From: Hyparrhenia diplandra
Taxonomy: Eukaryota; Streptophyta; Magnoliopsida; Poales; Poaceae
Reading direction: 5' to 3'
Assembly: GCA_015847255.1 (NCBI GenBank)
Contig: JADLZK010006450.1
Location: forward strand, 62,001 to 126,000
DNA length: 64,000 bases
A program made the translations under genes and the position numbers. The notes beneath the pieces were generated by a model, which was given only the letters and a program-made list of their open reading frames with translations, made no database searches and was not told where the DNA came from. Shown here piece after piece: positions 1 to 12,051 of the stretch; the stretch's first letter is position 1, and every line of letters begins with the position of its first letter.

Positions 1-20
1 AATGCATGTATCCACGATCG

Positions 21-2510
21 TCATGCGGCAAAGGGAAAACGAAGGAACTCACGGTTCCGAAGCGAATACCGCCTTCGGGTGATGATCTCTTCCATAACAA
101 ACTTGGCGATCTCCTCTCTAATATCCTCCAAATTAATCGAATTTCGGACAAATCGAAATCCTAATACAAAGAAAGGTAGGCATAAGTGTTCGTTGTACAC
201 ATGGTCTTTATTGCCAAACAAAGGTAGACACATGATGGAGCTGCACCGAGTTACCTCGTGACGGTCGGATGAACTTGTTTCATCGCAGCGAGGAAGTGGT
301 GGGCCGTGTAGAACCCACATGTCTTTTCATCGGTTGCGGGTGGCGCGCAAACATATGAAACACGGTGGTTATTTCGAATGGAAACACGTGCGAGTCGCGA
401 ACTCCAAGTGAAGCACTACTTCTTTGTACATTCTTGTTTGGACCTCCATGCTTCTTGCCCGAAACATGCTTGTTTGGACCTTGTCGTCTATTTGTTGAGC
501 CACGCTTGATTCTCAAAGAACCGCACTCGAGAGGCACGGACATTCTTGTCATGTGAGCCACTCCCGCATTCTCGGCCCCTGCGGCTGCGAGGCACTCCGG
601 TCATCCTTGCCTTGCAAGCCCGTTTCCACATCGTTAGCCGATGCACTCGCAAGGCACTCGACCGTCATTGGCATGCGGTAGTCGCCGCATTCCCATCCAT
701 TGCGACTGAGAGGGACTCGATCATTGCTGTCATTCCCATTTAAGCTGCGTGTCATACGGTCCTTTAGATTGACTTTCATTGAGGTGGCGAAGTAGGCACT
801 GGGAGGTTTTGGGGCGGTAAAAGAAGAGAGCTTTAGGAATGCTACGAAGAAGGCGGGCTCGCTCCTTTGGATCATCTTACACATAGCTTTGTCCAAGAGC
901 CTTAATCTCGCCCGGTCGGTGGATCCGAGTGTAGCCTCAAAACCGGGAGTTACATGATCAATAAAAACAATAGAATGTCCTTCGGTATTGGTTGACCTTT
1001 AAGATGTAGTTGATTTGGGTATACCATTCCCTTGCTACCTCAACCGGATAACCTCGAGCCTTCTTCTTTGCAAGGGTACATGTGCCGACATGGAAAGTAT
1101 CTCAACTATAGCATCCGGCCGAATCGGCTTTCGCGCAGCTGCTCTTCACACCACCTACACGGCTAGGGGTGTTGGCGGCGATGAACCATGTCCTCCCCGA
1201 TTCCAACGCCGCCACCTTAGCCGTGAGCTCATCTAGTTGAGGTCCAAACTCTTCTCTATATGCTTCGGCCAACGCACGGAGATTTCCTCTTTCGTACATG
1301 TCGGCGCAAGCCGGCCAAAACTTCCAACCCGGTCATACTAGACATACCACGCACACGCCCATGCGCTGCAGGGGTGCCCGGGACCTCTGTGAGCATATCT
1401 CTTTCCCTTACACCAGTGCCCTCGGAAGAAGCACGGGCGGTCTTCTCTAAAACCTTCGGAGATAAAGACCGAGACTCTTCACCGACCAAATAATTGCGGC
1501 CTTATTACGACATAGCTTGACCGCACCGTGCACGCAAAAAAATGCGGCGCGGTTCACTGGAAATTCATGCCAAGGATTCTTGATGCTATTGTGGAGTAAG
1601 TAAGTGTCCTCCTTCTCCCACACTTCAAACTTTGCCTCATAACCTCCCCGTACCCAGGCGGTGGTCATGCTTGTTCTTCTCCCTAAGCCGCTTGTATCTC
1701 TCACTTGTTGCGGTGCCTCTTTGTTTGCTCTTCGCTTCAACGAAAATTTGCCCATTCATCCTTGGTGATGTATGGGTGCTTCACCGTGGCATCCAACCCC
1801 TTCATGACGTAATTCCGCACTAGATCGCTTTTGAAGGTCCTAAAACTTTTGCCTACTGACTGCCACAGCTTCATATATGCTATGCGCCTTAAGTTGCCTA
1901 CAAACTCCAATGAATTCTGGACACAGTTCTCAAATAACAATTCCTTTGTTGCAGCGCTTAAGGAAGAGACTGAATATGTGAGCAAGGGGACCTTTTGTCT
2001 AGCAATCAGACCAGCAAGTCTCTTCATTCTTAGCATGGCCACCTTCTCAGTGGGAAACCCGTTCGGCTTGAGCGCCGTGACAACTATCTTGCCTTCTGGC
2101 CACCTTGTGTGTGTCCTGACCCTCCGCTTTCGCACCGGAAAGCCAGATGGCTGCCCCTCTCCAGTAAAAAATCCCGAACGCCCCCTTGTGGTACCATCAT
2201 CTCTCTCTTGCCCCCTTGTGGTACCATCATCTATCTCTTGCTCTGTCTCTTCATATGTAGCTCTCCAGCCATCCTCTAGAGAATAAGTTGTTTCGTTGCC
2301 GGATGATGTTGTAAATGTGCCACCGAGACACCTACATCAAACAGATTTAGGTTACGAGAGAGAAGTCAACAACTAGCACTAAGCAAAAAGCTAACAATAA
2401 GTAGGGTTTGTATATCACATAGCTGCGGCTTACCATTTTTGAGCATCGTCAATAGCCGGCACACACACGACAAAGCTTCTTGGTAGTTCTAGGGCGAGGA
2501 AAAGGTGCGA
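21..2510 (-). pseudogene. CACTA (En/Spm) second ORF: Transposase_24-like region plus Ulp1-like protease end
   Basis: Read on the minus strand, the gene runs from about 2510 down to a stop near 21. Positions 1737-2135 encode a segment with KELLFENCVQNSLEF and VGKSFRTFKSDLVRNYV, which resembles the plant CACTA-associated Transposase_24 (Ptta/En/Spm) domain. A charged, coiled-coil-like stretch follows near 1100-1300. At the C-terminal end the motif CGFYTAHHFLAAMKQVHP (about 250-320) and then DIREEIAKFVMEEIIT (about 90-150) match the catalytic-cysteine end of the Ulp1/C48 peptidase domain often fused to grass CACTA proteins. The frame is broken at several places, so no single ORF covers it. A candidate intron lies at 2328-2432. 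No TNP2 transposase is seen nearby, so the rest of the element lies left of the window or is lost. The family assignment is from recalled motifs, not a search. Confidence 0.6.
2328..2432 (-). other. Candidate spliceosomal intron in the CACTA gene
   Basis: On the minus strand a donor AATG|GTAAGCC (at 2432) and an acceptor TGATGTAG|GTGTC (at 2328) bound an AT-richer 105-base stretch. The upstream exon starts with a Met at about 2508 (MIAPFPRPRTTKKLCRVC). Supported only by splice consensus. Confidence 0.4.
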
Positions 2511-2751
2511 TCATTGTTCTATCTTGAGCACATATATTCATCTCTATAAATAAAATAAGCGGCCGAGTAGTTGCGGTTTCCTATGACAAAACCACAAAGA
2601 TAACAACATTATAGTAATACTCGGGTGTCAAGTTCAGTATCTACAACTGAAAAAATATCCATGTGAGGATAAAATTATACTGATTCAATTCTGTAATAGG
2701 CTTTCTTATGAGGACTAAACAAACCAGGGCGAGGCAGAGAACAAATAAAAT

Positions 2752-3335
2752 GTCGAAAAACTGGAAAGGAAGTTTAAATGTGTTGGTTGTAATATGAATG
2801 AGACCATCCAACACCTTTTCCTAGATTGTCCGTATTCGAAAACGGTATGGAGGATCATCTTTTATGCTCTTGGCCTAAACCACCCTAGATCTATATAAGC
2901 CATATGTTTGGTACATGGCTTACTAATCAGAATAAAGGTTTAGAAACTTGATTTGGGTTGGTGTCAAAGCTATATCTTTGGGCCATTTGTATTTGTCGAA
3001 ACGATATTATCTTTAACAAAATGAAAGTTTTCTCGTTGTTGAAGGTAATTTTCGGATGAGCCTATTGGCCGCGATCTTGAGCCCGATTTGCGGCGTGATG
3101 AACAAGACAAGAACACACTCTCGCTAATTAGCGAGAAAACTAAAAGTGAAAAGTGTTTACTTTGGAGTTTCCCTATAAAGGGTGGAAGCACATTTATCAT
3201 TTGCTTTAGTTCTCTTTATCTGTTTTTAGAGACTTGTTTTGCTCTACCTTTTTATCCACTACTTGTAATAAGCGGTGTGTACATCCTCGGATGTAGAGGC
3301 CGGATGTTTTTCTCATCCATTATCTAAAAAAAAAG
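2752..3335 (+). pseudogene. LINE ORF2 3' fragment (zf-RVT domain), copy 1
   Basis: A 5'-truncated non-LTR retrotransposon end. The plus strand encodes the reverse-transcriptase zinc-binding domain: KCVGCNM, TIQHLFLDCPYSKTVWRIIF and later RRDEQDKNTLSLISEKT. It closes with ILGCRGRMFFSSII, a stop and a short A-run (about 3328-3335), as expected for a LINE 3' end. No reverse transcriptase or endonuclease part is present. The same fragment recurs five more times in the array, always at the same place in the unit. Confidence 0.75.
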
Positions 3336-3472
3336 CTTCATCACTGAACATATTTGAAAATTTCAGTCACACGGAAATTAGCAAGGCCCTAATATTATAC
3401 GAGTTCAATTCTGTAATAGGCAGTCTGTGAGGACTACACAATCCACGAGAGGCATAGATCACAAAAATTGCA

Positions 3473-3625
3473 CTCCCACCGTTCTAAATTGTAAGTCGCT
3501 TTGACTTTTTGGTTCGTCCATTTTGCTATGTATCCAGGCATATTATTGTATCTAGATACATAGCTAAATAGATGTACCATAAAAGTCAAAGCGACTTACA
3601 AACTAAAAAAAATGTAAGTAGTTCA
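3473..3625. mobile_element. Stowaway-like MITE, first array copy (type example)
   Basis: The element starts CTCCCACCG, then an inner arm GTAAGTCGCTTTGACTTTTT that reappears inverted as AAAAGTCAAAGCGACTTAC near the far end. A central palindrome, GTATCTAGATAC, is present. Better preserved copies (for example 6945-7095) show CTCCCTCCG at the left and CGGAGGAAGTAGT at the right. The CTCCCTCCG terminus is the Stowaway (Tc1/mariner) signature in grasses. The other twelve copies start at the positions listed for the array. Confidence 0.8.
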
Positions 3626-4280
3626 AGAATAGAGGAATATAAACAACCTGTAGTTTAGCAATAGTTCGTTTAGTGGGAAAATTTTTGTAAGACAAGATAG
3701 TAGTAGTACTCGCAGGAAGCAGTTAGTGTTCTCAAGCTTGTGTATTCATCTATGAAGAAAATAAGCGGCGAGAATTATCACCTTTCCTCACTTCCTAGCG
3801 ACTAAAAAATTCAGCGACACCGTTGATGCCTATTTGTTGGATGGAAATCACCGAAGTAGCTTTGTCACTGAGCAGGTCCCAAACCCGGGTAAAGGAGGAG
3901 GGTTGCGTTAAGTTTGGAGAACAGCGTAAAAAATAGCCACTCTAATGGAGGCGAGAGGCACGGATCACAAAAAATTACACTCCCTTCATTCCAAATTGTA
4001 AGTCGCTTTGACTTTTTGGTTCGTCCATTTTGCTATGTATCGGGCATATTATTGTATCTAGATACATAGCTAAATGGATGTACCAAAAAGTCAAAGTTTA
4101 ATTTACAACAAAGCGGAGGAAGTAGTTCGAGGGAATAGAAGAATATAAACAAAGCTGTAGTTTAGCAACAGTTCGTTTAGTAGAAAAATTTACGTAAGAC
4201 AAGATAGTTGTACTCGACAAAGCGGTCCCGGTGTTCTTGAGCTCATGTATTCATCTATGAAGAAAATAAGCAGCAGAATT

Positions 4281-4872
4281 ATCGCCTTTCCTCACTAGGA
4301 AAAGCTGGAAAAGAAGCGAAATGTGTTGGTTGTAATATGAATGAGACCATCCAACACCTTTTCCTAGATTGTCCGTATTCGAAAAGCGGTATGGAGGATC
4401 ATCTTTTATGCTCTTGGCCTAAACCGGCCTAGATCTAACATAAGCCATATGTTTGGTACATGGCCTACTAATCGAGAATAAAAGGATTAGAAACTTGATT
4501 TGGGTTGGCGTCACGGCTATATCTTTGGGCCATTTTATTTGTCGAAATGATATTATCTTTAACAAAATGAAAGTTTTTCGTTGTCGAAGGTAATTTTCGG
4601 GATGAGCCGATTGGGCTGCAGATGCGAGCCCGTTGCGGCGTGATGAACAAGACAAGAACACACTCTCGCTAATTAGCAAAAACTAGAAAAGTGTTTACTT
4701 TGGAGTTTCCCTATAGAGGGTGGAAGCACATTTATCATTTGCTTTAGTTCTCTTTATCTCATTTTTAGAGACTTGTTTTGCTCTACCTTTTTATCCACTA
4801 CTTGTAATAAGCGGTTGTGTACATCCTCGGATGTAGAGGCCGGATGTTTTTCTCATCCATTATCTAAAAAAA
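4281..4872 (+). pseudogene. LINE zf-RVT fragment, copy 2
   Basis: Second copy of the truncated LINE end in a B unit. It has the same CPYSK...WRIIF region and ends in a stop and an A-run before AGCTTCGTC. Several small indels differ from copy 1, many at CTG/CAG sites. Confidence 0.75.
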
Positions 4873-5517
4873 GCTTCGTCATTTGACAGATTTGAAAATT
4901 TCAGTCCACCTGAAATTAGCAAGGCCCTAATATTATACGATTCAATTACGTAATAGGCGATGCTGTGAGGACTACACAATCCACGAGAGGCACGAGATCA
5001 CAAAAAATTGCACTCCCACCGTTCTAAATTGTAAAGTCACTTTGACTTTTTGGTTCGATCCATTTTGCTATATATCCGGGCATATTATTGTATCTAGATA
5101 CATAGCTAAATGGATATACCATAAAAAGTCAAAGCGACTTTACAAACGAAAAAAGTAGTTCGGGAATAGAGGAATATAAACAACTTTGTAGTTTAGCAAC
5201 AGTTCGTTTAGTGAGAAAATTTTTGTAAGACAAGATAGTAGTAGTACTCGACAGAGCAGTTAGTGTTCTCAAGCTTGTGTATTCATCTATGAAGAAAATA
5301 AGTAGCGAGAATTATCAACTTTCCTCACTTCGGGCGACCGAAAAATTTAGGGCGACACCGTTGATGCCCGCCGTTGGATGGAAATCACTGAAGTAGCTTT
5401 GGTCACCTGAACAGAGGTCCCAAACCCGGGTAAAGGAGGGTTGCGTTAAGTTTGGAGAACTAGCGTAAAAAATAGCCACTCTATGGACGAGGCACGGATC
5501 ACAAAAAAATTGCACTC

Positions 5518-6942
5518 GTTGACGCTTGTTAACGTTAATATTAAATAATCAACTAAGCATAGAAAATGGCATAAATGAATATCAACATAGACTTAGGGGT
5601 TTGCTACTAATGAATTCCACAAGTTTTGGTGTTTTGTTTATTTTAGAGAGGGATTCTCGGAGAACAGTACAATTGGGCCAAATCTACAAGATAAATGGGC
5701 CTTGACATCTAATCCTACAAGCACCAAATAAAGAGAAGCCAAATGCCATCACACAAGACGATGTCAAATGATGGATTTGAGTACACCACTGCGACGGGCT
5801 CGTCGAGACGATCGAAACGGATATATCATTTGCTATATTTGGAGTTCAGAATAAGAAGATATGAATTTACAAATAATGGAATATTCTAGAAACAAGAGTC
5901 GCGGGATTAATTGGGCCTAAACCGAATTTGGCCCATAAAGGCTATGTGCATTATAATTAGATATGGTGGAAGGTTTAGTACCATATTGCTTGCTAAAGGT
6001 GGAGGGAGGCCGGGGAGACCCTATATATGTAACCCTACACCCCTAGGAGCCATGTACAGCATTGACTTGAGAGTTGTCCCATGAATGGATGGTCTCTCTC
6101 GTTAATATTAGAGAATTAGATTAGACAGCTACAATGTAATAGAATAGATCTAGTAGAGAGTTAGGGAGAGCGGAACTGCGTTAGGTTGCTCGAGAAGTCT
6201 TCTCGTTACGGTATATCTTTGTATCTCAACTCTATTAGACTTTATGCCATAATTAAATATATCTTTTCTAGTACTTTTATGCCTTTCATGTTATTGATAT
6301 AGTTATTATACTATTGCATGGGATCTTCGTTTCGTATTGAGGGCTCTAGTTATGCTAGGTAGCTAGAGTAGTAATTTATAGTGTAGGCGTGGTGTCTAGG
6401 CTATAGGTTACCCGAGGTTGCGCCCAATCCCGGTTAGTTGTGGTAGCCCCGGGGTGACAAACCTGTCGTGTCTTTTGTAATCCACCACGTTCGGGTTGGT
6501 GTTTCGTCAGAGCTTTTGGCGGCCTTCCCCGATCACCCTTTCCCAGTCTTTTTCGAGGATCGGGGACGTACCGCTGCTCCAAAGTGTATTAGAATAATTG
6601 TTATCATAGAACCAAAGTACTAGAGAAGTATTCGAGGAACCTAGATCTCTCCCGTTGTCCTCTCGACCTAGTTATCTACTCTATATTATAATATTCTCCG
6701 GTTAAATGTTATTAATTATCATACATATCATATACATTATTTACCCCCTCACTTTAGTTTAGTTAGTATATTAAGTTAGTAGATACATGATTTTGATTTA
6801 TCATAGTCTTTACCCTTGCTTCCCCGTGGAAAATATAAATAACGATACTGCGGAATACTCAGGGTAAAAGCTACAATGGTATATTTATTCTGTGCGCTTG
6901 CGGAACCCTTTATATTCTTTTTGCACTTAATAAATACCAACA
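5518..6942 (+). mobile_element. Solo LTR (E3 family)
   Basis: The sequence starts GTTGACGC (one T short of TGTTGAC) and ends ATACCAACA. It is flanked by a direct repeat CACTC (5513-5517 and 6943-6947) inside the 5' end of an array MITE. It aligns along its length with the LTR at 59296-60683: AAGTTTTGGTG, a shared CGTCGAGACGATCGAAACGG stretch, the CTATATAT promoter region and the TGCGCCCAATCC block. With no internal region and matching TSDs, this is a solo LTR from LTR-LTR recombination. The missing T lies in CACTC|TG, a CTG context, and may be a sequencing error. Core promoter candidate: CCCTATATATG near 6019-6029. Confidence 0.85.
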
Positions 6943-7239
6943 CACTCCCTCCGTTCCAAATTGTAAGTCGCTTTGACTTTTTTGGTTCGATCCATTTTGC
7001 TATGTATCCGGGCATATTATTGTATCTAGATACATAGCTAGATGGATGTACCAAAAAGTCAAAGCGATTTACAAACCAAGCGGAGGAAGTAGTCGAATAG
7101 AAGAATATAAACAAACTTTAGTTTAGCAACAGTTAGATCTAGTAGGAAAATTTCGTAAGACAAGATAGTTGTACTCGACAGAGCGGTCGGTGTTCTTGAG
7201 CATGTGTATTCATCAATGAAAAAAATAAGCGTTAGAATT

Positions 7240-7840
7240 ATCGCCTTTCCTCACTAGGAAAAACTGGAAAGGAAGCCGAAATGTGTTGGTTGTAATATGA
7301 ATGAGACCATTCAACACCTTTTCCTAGATTGTCCGTATTCGAAAACGGTATGGAGGATCATCTTTTATGCTCTTGGCCTAAACCAAACCTAGATCTAACA
7401 TAAGCCATATGTTTGGTACATGGCCTACTAATCAGAATAAAAGGATTAGAAACTTGATTTGGGTTGGCGCCACGCCTATATGTCGGGCCATTTGGCGTAT
7501 TTGTCGAAAAACGATATTATCTTTAACAAAATCAAAGTTTTCTCGTTGTCGATGGTAATTTTCGGATGAGCCTATTGGCTACGAGATCGAGCCCGATTGC
7601 GGCGTGATGAACCAGGACAAGAAACACACTCGCTAATTAGCAGAAAACTAGAAGTGTTTACTTTGGTGTTTCCCTATAGAGGGTGGAAGCACATTTATCA
7701 TTTGTTTTTAGTTCTCTTTATTTGTTTTAGAGACTTATTTTTGCTCTACCTTTTATCCAAGACTTGTAATAATCGGGTCGTGTACATCCTCGGATGTAGA
7801 GGCCGGATGTTTTTCTCATCCATTATCTAAAAAAAAAAAG
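7240..7840 (+). pseudogene. LINE zf-RVT fragment, copy 3
   Basis: Third copy, downstream of the solo LTR. It ends with ILGCRGRMFFSSII, a stop and about 11 A residues. The frame is broken at least twice between the zinc-binding motif and the C-terminus. Confidence 0.75.
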
Positions 7841-8588
7841 CTTTGTCACCCGAAGCAGATTTGAAAATTTCGGTCCACCGGAAATTAGCAAGGCCCTAAT
7901 ATTATACTGATTCAATTTCAGTAATAGGCAATGCAGTGAGGACTACACAATCCCAGGTGAGATCACAAAAAATTGCACTCCCTCCGTTCCAAAGCGTAAA
8001 AAGTCGCTTTGACTTTTTGGTTCGTCCATTTTGCTATGTATCCGGGCATATTATTGTATCTAGATACATAGCTAAATGGATGTACCATAAAAAAGTCAAA
8101 GCGACTTACAAACCGAAATGTAAGTAGTTCAGGAATAGAGGAATATAAACAAAGCGTAGTTTAGCAACAGTTCGTTTAGTGGGAAAATTTTTGTAAGACA
8201 AGATAGTAGTAGTACTTTCGCAGCGGAGTTAGTGTTCTCAAGCTTGTGTATTCATCTATGAAGAAAATAAGTAAAAGGAATTATCACCTTTCCTCACTTC
8301 TTGGCGATCGAAAAATTCGGGCGACACCGTTGATGCCCTGTTGTTGGATGGAAATCGCTGAAGTAGCTTGGTCACCGAGCGAGAGGTCCCAAACTCGGGT
8401 AAAGGAGGGTTGCGTTAAGTTTGGAGAACCAGCGTAAAAAATAGCCACTCTATGGACGAGAGGCACGGATCACAAAAAAATTGCACTCCCTCCGTTCCAA
8501 ACCGTAAGTTGCTTTGACTTTTGGTTCGTCCATTTTGCTATGTATCCGGGCATATTATTATATCTAGATACATAGCTAAATGGATGTA

Positions 8589-10163
8589 TGTTGGCGGTCA
8601 TTATCGAGTATATTATACCGCCAACTTATATCAATTCATAAGAAAAGGGGCAAACTTATGATACATATACCTTTACTTCTAACCTAGTTCCACTTGTATT
8701 CGTAGAAATTATGTCTTGCAGGTATAAAAGTCAAAACAGTATAAAAGTAGTCAAATAAATTAGAAACGGCGCATTGAATAAAAGACGCCAAGGAGTGGAT
8801 TCAGACAAGAGAACCAAACCCAGCGCACATTTTGGCCCATGCACCACCATAGGCCCAACATGTGAATGACAAAACGCGTGTGATGGGAGAAGGCCGGGCG
8901 GGGAGGCCCAGCTTTGGGCTGGCCGGCGCCTGTGGGCGGCCGGCTCAAAATTTTAGCCTCCCTTCCCGCCCTTTCTCGGGCGGTTTGGAGCGATCTTCAT
9001 GCGGCGGTTGCATGCGGTGCAAACTTTCATTCCCGCCAAGAACACCTCGAAGCAAGGAGAGCCCTCCATTCCCTCTTCCTCTCCACTATATAAAGAGAGG
9101 CACTCCTCACTTAACACACAACACACTACACATTGTTACATCCTTATCTTGAGCTCTACTCTCTCCACTTCATTAGTTTAGTAGTAGGATTCGAGTTAGG
9201 CAAAGCTTCAAGGAGGGCTTGTCTCCTTGGAAGGATCTTTTGGTAATTTACTATGAAGTTCTTTCCTTTATTCAAGTCTCATTATTTATATCGCAATGCA
9301 TATGAACTAGAGTATAGTTATCCTCATGTTATATTCATATTGTGCCAACTAGAGTATAGTTAGTATGATGTGATAATTAACATGACTAACTTTAGGCTAA
9401 TTGAATCATATTTTATTCTTGGAACGTAGTAGGACTAAGTTCGAGTGATGGTCCGTGTACCTTCGGGTTTACCTTTACTCTTGCCATGTCGATCCGTAGG
9501 GTCGGAGGTACCTAGGGGGTTTAGGTAGTTTTCTATAAACGTAAGCGTGGTGCTTAAGTCTATAGAGAATCATCACGGGAAATCTTTGGCATCCCACGGT
9601 AGTGAGGTAGGCGGCAGATGGTGACGGCCTGCTCGTCTCCTACGCACTCCTCCACGTCGGGTGTCGGTTTGGAGTCTTAAGTGTCACCGGGGGTATATAT
9701 ACCAAATGCGGGGCATCTCCTCATCGCTTTAGCCCATCTCTCGCTATGAACCATGAATGACATATGTAGACTATAGTCGACGCATTGGCGATATTAGAAT
9801 AGCCAACTCAACATAGATTTTCCCTTTCTTGTTATTTCCTATTTATTCCTTCTAGTGCTCAAGAAGTGTGTGTGTCACCACTATCTCCAATATTATTGTC
9901 ACTTACCCCCTGTACATGATTAGTGGCTATCCATACATACATTGTGGGCTATCATCATCATATTAAATCTAAACCTGCCTTCCCATGGGAAAATATAAAT
10001 GAACGATACCCGAATACTCCCGGGTGAAATGCTACGATGATAGATCCCGTGCGCTTGCGGGTTGACCCCTTACAATATTCAATTTATCTATCACCCGACG
10101 CTCTCTCGATGTTATCATTAAGGATAATATTTATTCTTAGGATTGCGTTAAGAAACGCCAACA
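8589..10163 (+). repeat. E1 5' LTR
   Basis: TGTTGGCGG...CGCCAACA. It carries a GC-rich block (about 8880-8990), a TATA box TATATAAAG at 9087-9095 and a CT/CA-rich leader with ACACACAACACACTACAC, consistent with a U3/R boundary near 9120. Compared with the 3' LTR, differences cluster at CAG/CTG/CCGG-type positions. Confidence 0.9.
9087..9095 (+). promoter_or_regulatory. E1 LTR TATA box
   Basis: TATATAAAG, about 30 bases upstream of an ACACACAAC-rich probable start region. The same box is at 15144-15152, 51034-51042 and 56745-56753 in the other LTRs. Confidence 0.6.
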
Positions 10164-10171
10164 AGCATTTC

Positions 10172-10188
10172 TCGGCGCCGTTCGGGAA
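10172..10188 (+). other. E1 primer binding site (tRNA-Asp type, degraded)
   Basis: Eight bases after the LTR, TCGGCGCCGTTCGGGAA resembles TGGCGCCGTTGCCGGGGA, which I recall as complementary to the 3' end of plant tRNA-Asp and as the Athila/Calypso-type primer site. The mismatches fall at CTGG and GCCGG positions. Confidence 0.6.
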
Positions 10189-10450
10189 GGCAAGGTAAAA
10201 AAAATATTAATAAAGATGATCATAACCACATGTATGGATGATAGCCCTAATCTTTGCAGGCTAACTCTTTTTTGTTTTCTTCCCGTTGTGGATGAAAACA
10301 GAGATAGTGTATGTATGGTCGCAACCCAACCTAAGAATAACCGCCGACGATCCGCAGAGCTTTCGCCGAAGGAGTCGGGCTCGGGCCACTCTTCTGTCAT
10401 CACTCGAGGAGGTTGCACCTGTCATCCAAGTACCATCTTCATCAACACTC

Positions 10451-11160
10451 ATGGCCACCAAGACACTCCGTGACTACTCTATCCCCATCGTGGGCAATGT
10501 CCCGATTGGCCCCCCGTGTCAACTTGGGCGACAAGAACTTTGAGATAAGGACTGGCCTCATCACGATGGTACAAGCAAGTCCATTCTCGCGGACTGCCAA
10601 GCAGTGACACAAATGCTCATCTCCGTAACTTCTTGGAGCCGTGGTGACACAATCGTCATCAAAAGGCGTTGAGCGGCATCTGTCGGGCTCCACTTGTTTC
10701 CCCTTCTCCCTTGTGGGGAAAGCGAAGGAATGGTTCTACAAGGACAAGGAGGTGTATCGGCACTTGGAGTAAATGCTCCACCGCATTCCTCGCAAAGGTT
10801 CTTCCCGATTGGGCAAAACCAATGCCCCGCGGGCAAGAATTTCAATTTTCAGCAGACAAGAATGGAACCCATACCAGGCGTGGGAGAGGCCGCAAGAGTA
10901 CATCCTCGCCGCCCGCACCATGGCATGGAGAAGTGGCTCATCCTTCGTAACTTCTACAATGGTCTTACGACCATGTCGAAGGGCCACATAGATGCCTTCT
11001 TTGGAGGGGCGTTCTTATCCCTCACTATTGAGAAAGCGTAAGCACTCATCGAGAAGATGATCGAGAACCAAGGCCGGGAGAAGAACGGGCCCCCCGGAAA
11101 AAGAAAAAGGTTTAACCCCAAGCAAAGACAAAGTCAAGGCAAAAGGACCCCGTGAACAGG
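10451..11160 (+). pseudogene. E1 gag (Retrotrans_gag-like), frameshifted
   Basis: An ATG at 10451 starts MATKTLRDYSIPIVGN. Over three frames I see GKAKEWFYK (about 10715-10745), a TAFLAK segment, PHHGMEKWLI and NFYNGLTTMSKGHIDA (about 10945-10995), then LSLTIEKA. These are the hallmarks of the capsid domain of Athila-type gag: a KEWFY-like motif, AWER and FYNGL. The frame changes several times, often at CAG/CTG. No zinc knuckle is visible. At about 11098 the gag region joins a basic segment (RKR...PKQRQ) that in E2 lies after the protease, so protease was deleted here. Confidence 0.7.
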
Positions 11161-11164
11161 CGAC

Positions 11165-11620
11165 GGACAAAACCAAAGAGAAGTCGCACTGCTTCACGCC
11201 AAGAAAGAGGAGGAACGCATTACCCACGCAACCCCGAAAAGATTCAAGAAGAAATAAAAGTCGCCATCGCCTACCACGTCACCATCCAAAACTACGAAGA
11301 AGGCATGGCGTGTGAAGGTGCCTAAAGGTAAGCTTCACTAAAGGTAAGAAATAAATATTTTCCTTCTATAAATTTATTTTCCTCATATTAAATTATTTTT
11401 AATATTTGAATTCAAAACCTCTTTAATCAATTAATTTCCTTTTTACTTCCATATTCTTTTAATATTAAAAGAATTCCTTTTCATATTTTAATCCCATTGC
11501 CATACTTCCCATGTCAATTAAAAATATAAAAATAATAAATAAAATATATAGATTGATAAGATTTTATACTCTGAATAAAACTTTATTCCAAAAAATTTTA
11601 AAACATTTATAGAATGAGAG
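11165..11620 (+). other. E1 AT-rich spacer with candidate splice donor
   Basis: No coding signal after the basic segment ends. AAGGTAAG (near 11326 and 11341) resembles a plant 5' splice site and is conserved in E2 (about 52961-52980). The following ~270 bases are AT-rich and intron-like. Whether the 3' ORF is reached by splicing or from its own promoter cannot be told from sequence. Confidence 0.4.
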
Positions 11621-11834
11621 AAAATGAAAAAACAAAGTTTTGGGTCGAACCCGACCGTTGCACCATCGCACAACGGTCGATTCGGTCGATTGAACACACC
11701 GCCGGCGAGGGCGACAGAGGGCCGGGGTGGGGCGGCCGCCGATGGGCGGCCGGCCCGCGGCGCCTCATCCGCAGGCCAAACAAATCCACGAGCACTAGCC
11801 GTTGCCCTCGTCGAGTGTCGGGGGTGCATCGTCC

Positions 11835-11842
11835 TATAAATA
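11835..11842 (+). promoter_or_regulatory. E1 internal TATA box before the 3' ORF
   Basis: TATAAATA sits between a GC-rich block (11640-11820) and a CT-rich, stop-containing leader (11860-12050) that ends at an ATG near 12052. E2 has TATAAATT at the same place (53431-53438) with the same flanking layout. Confidence 0.55.
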
Positions 11843-12051
11843 CGCGAGGTGGTGGGGAGAGCTCTCCACCCCTCTCATTCTCACTCCCTCACTCTCTCAT
11901 TTTGCTACTTGCTCACTTCTTGCACTCCACAAAGCATTCCCAAGCTCTAGTGCAAGAACACCCCAAAGACTCTCTCTCACAAGCTCTCTCTCCCAAGTTC
12001 TCTCCAATAGTAAGCACTTGTTTCCATTCCGTTAAGCTTTTTGTTCGCTAA

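Noticed and set aside
79..743. Plus-strand short open frames at the left edge
   Set aside because: They are antisense shadows of the minus-strand CACTA gene, whose Ulp1-like motifs explain the region.
1831..2286. 151-codon plus-strand frame
   Set aside because: Antisense to the Transposase_24-like segment (1737-2135), which has recognisable motifs; no domain on this strand.
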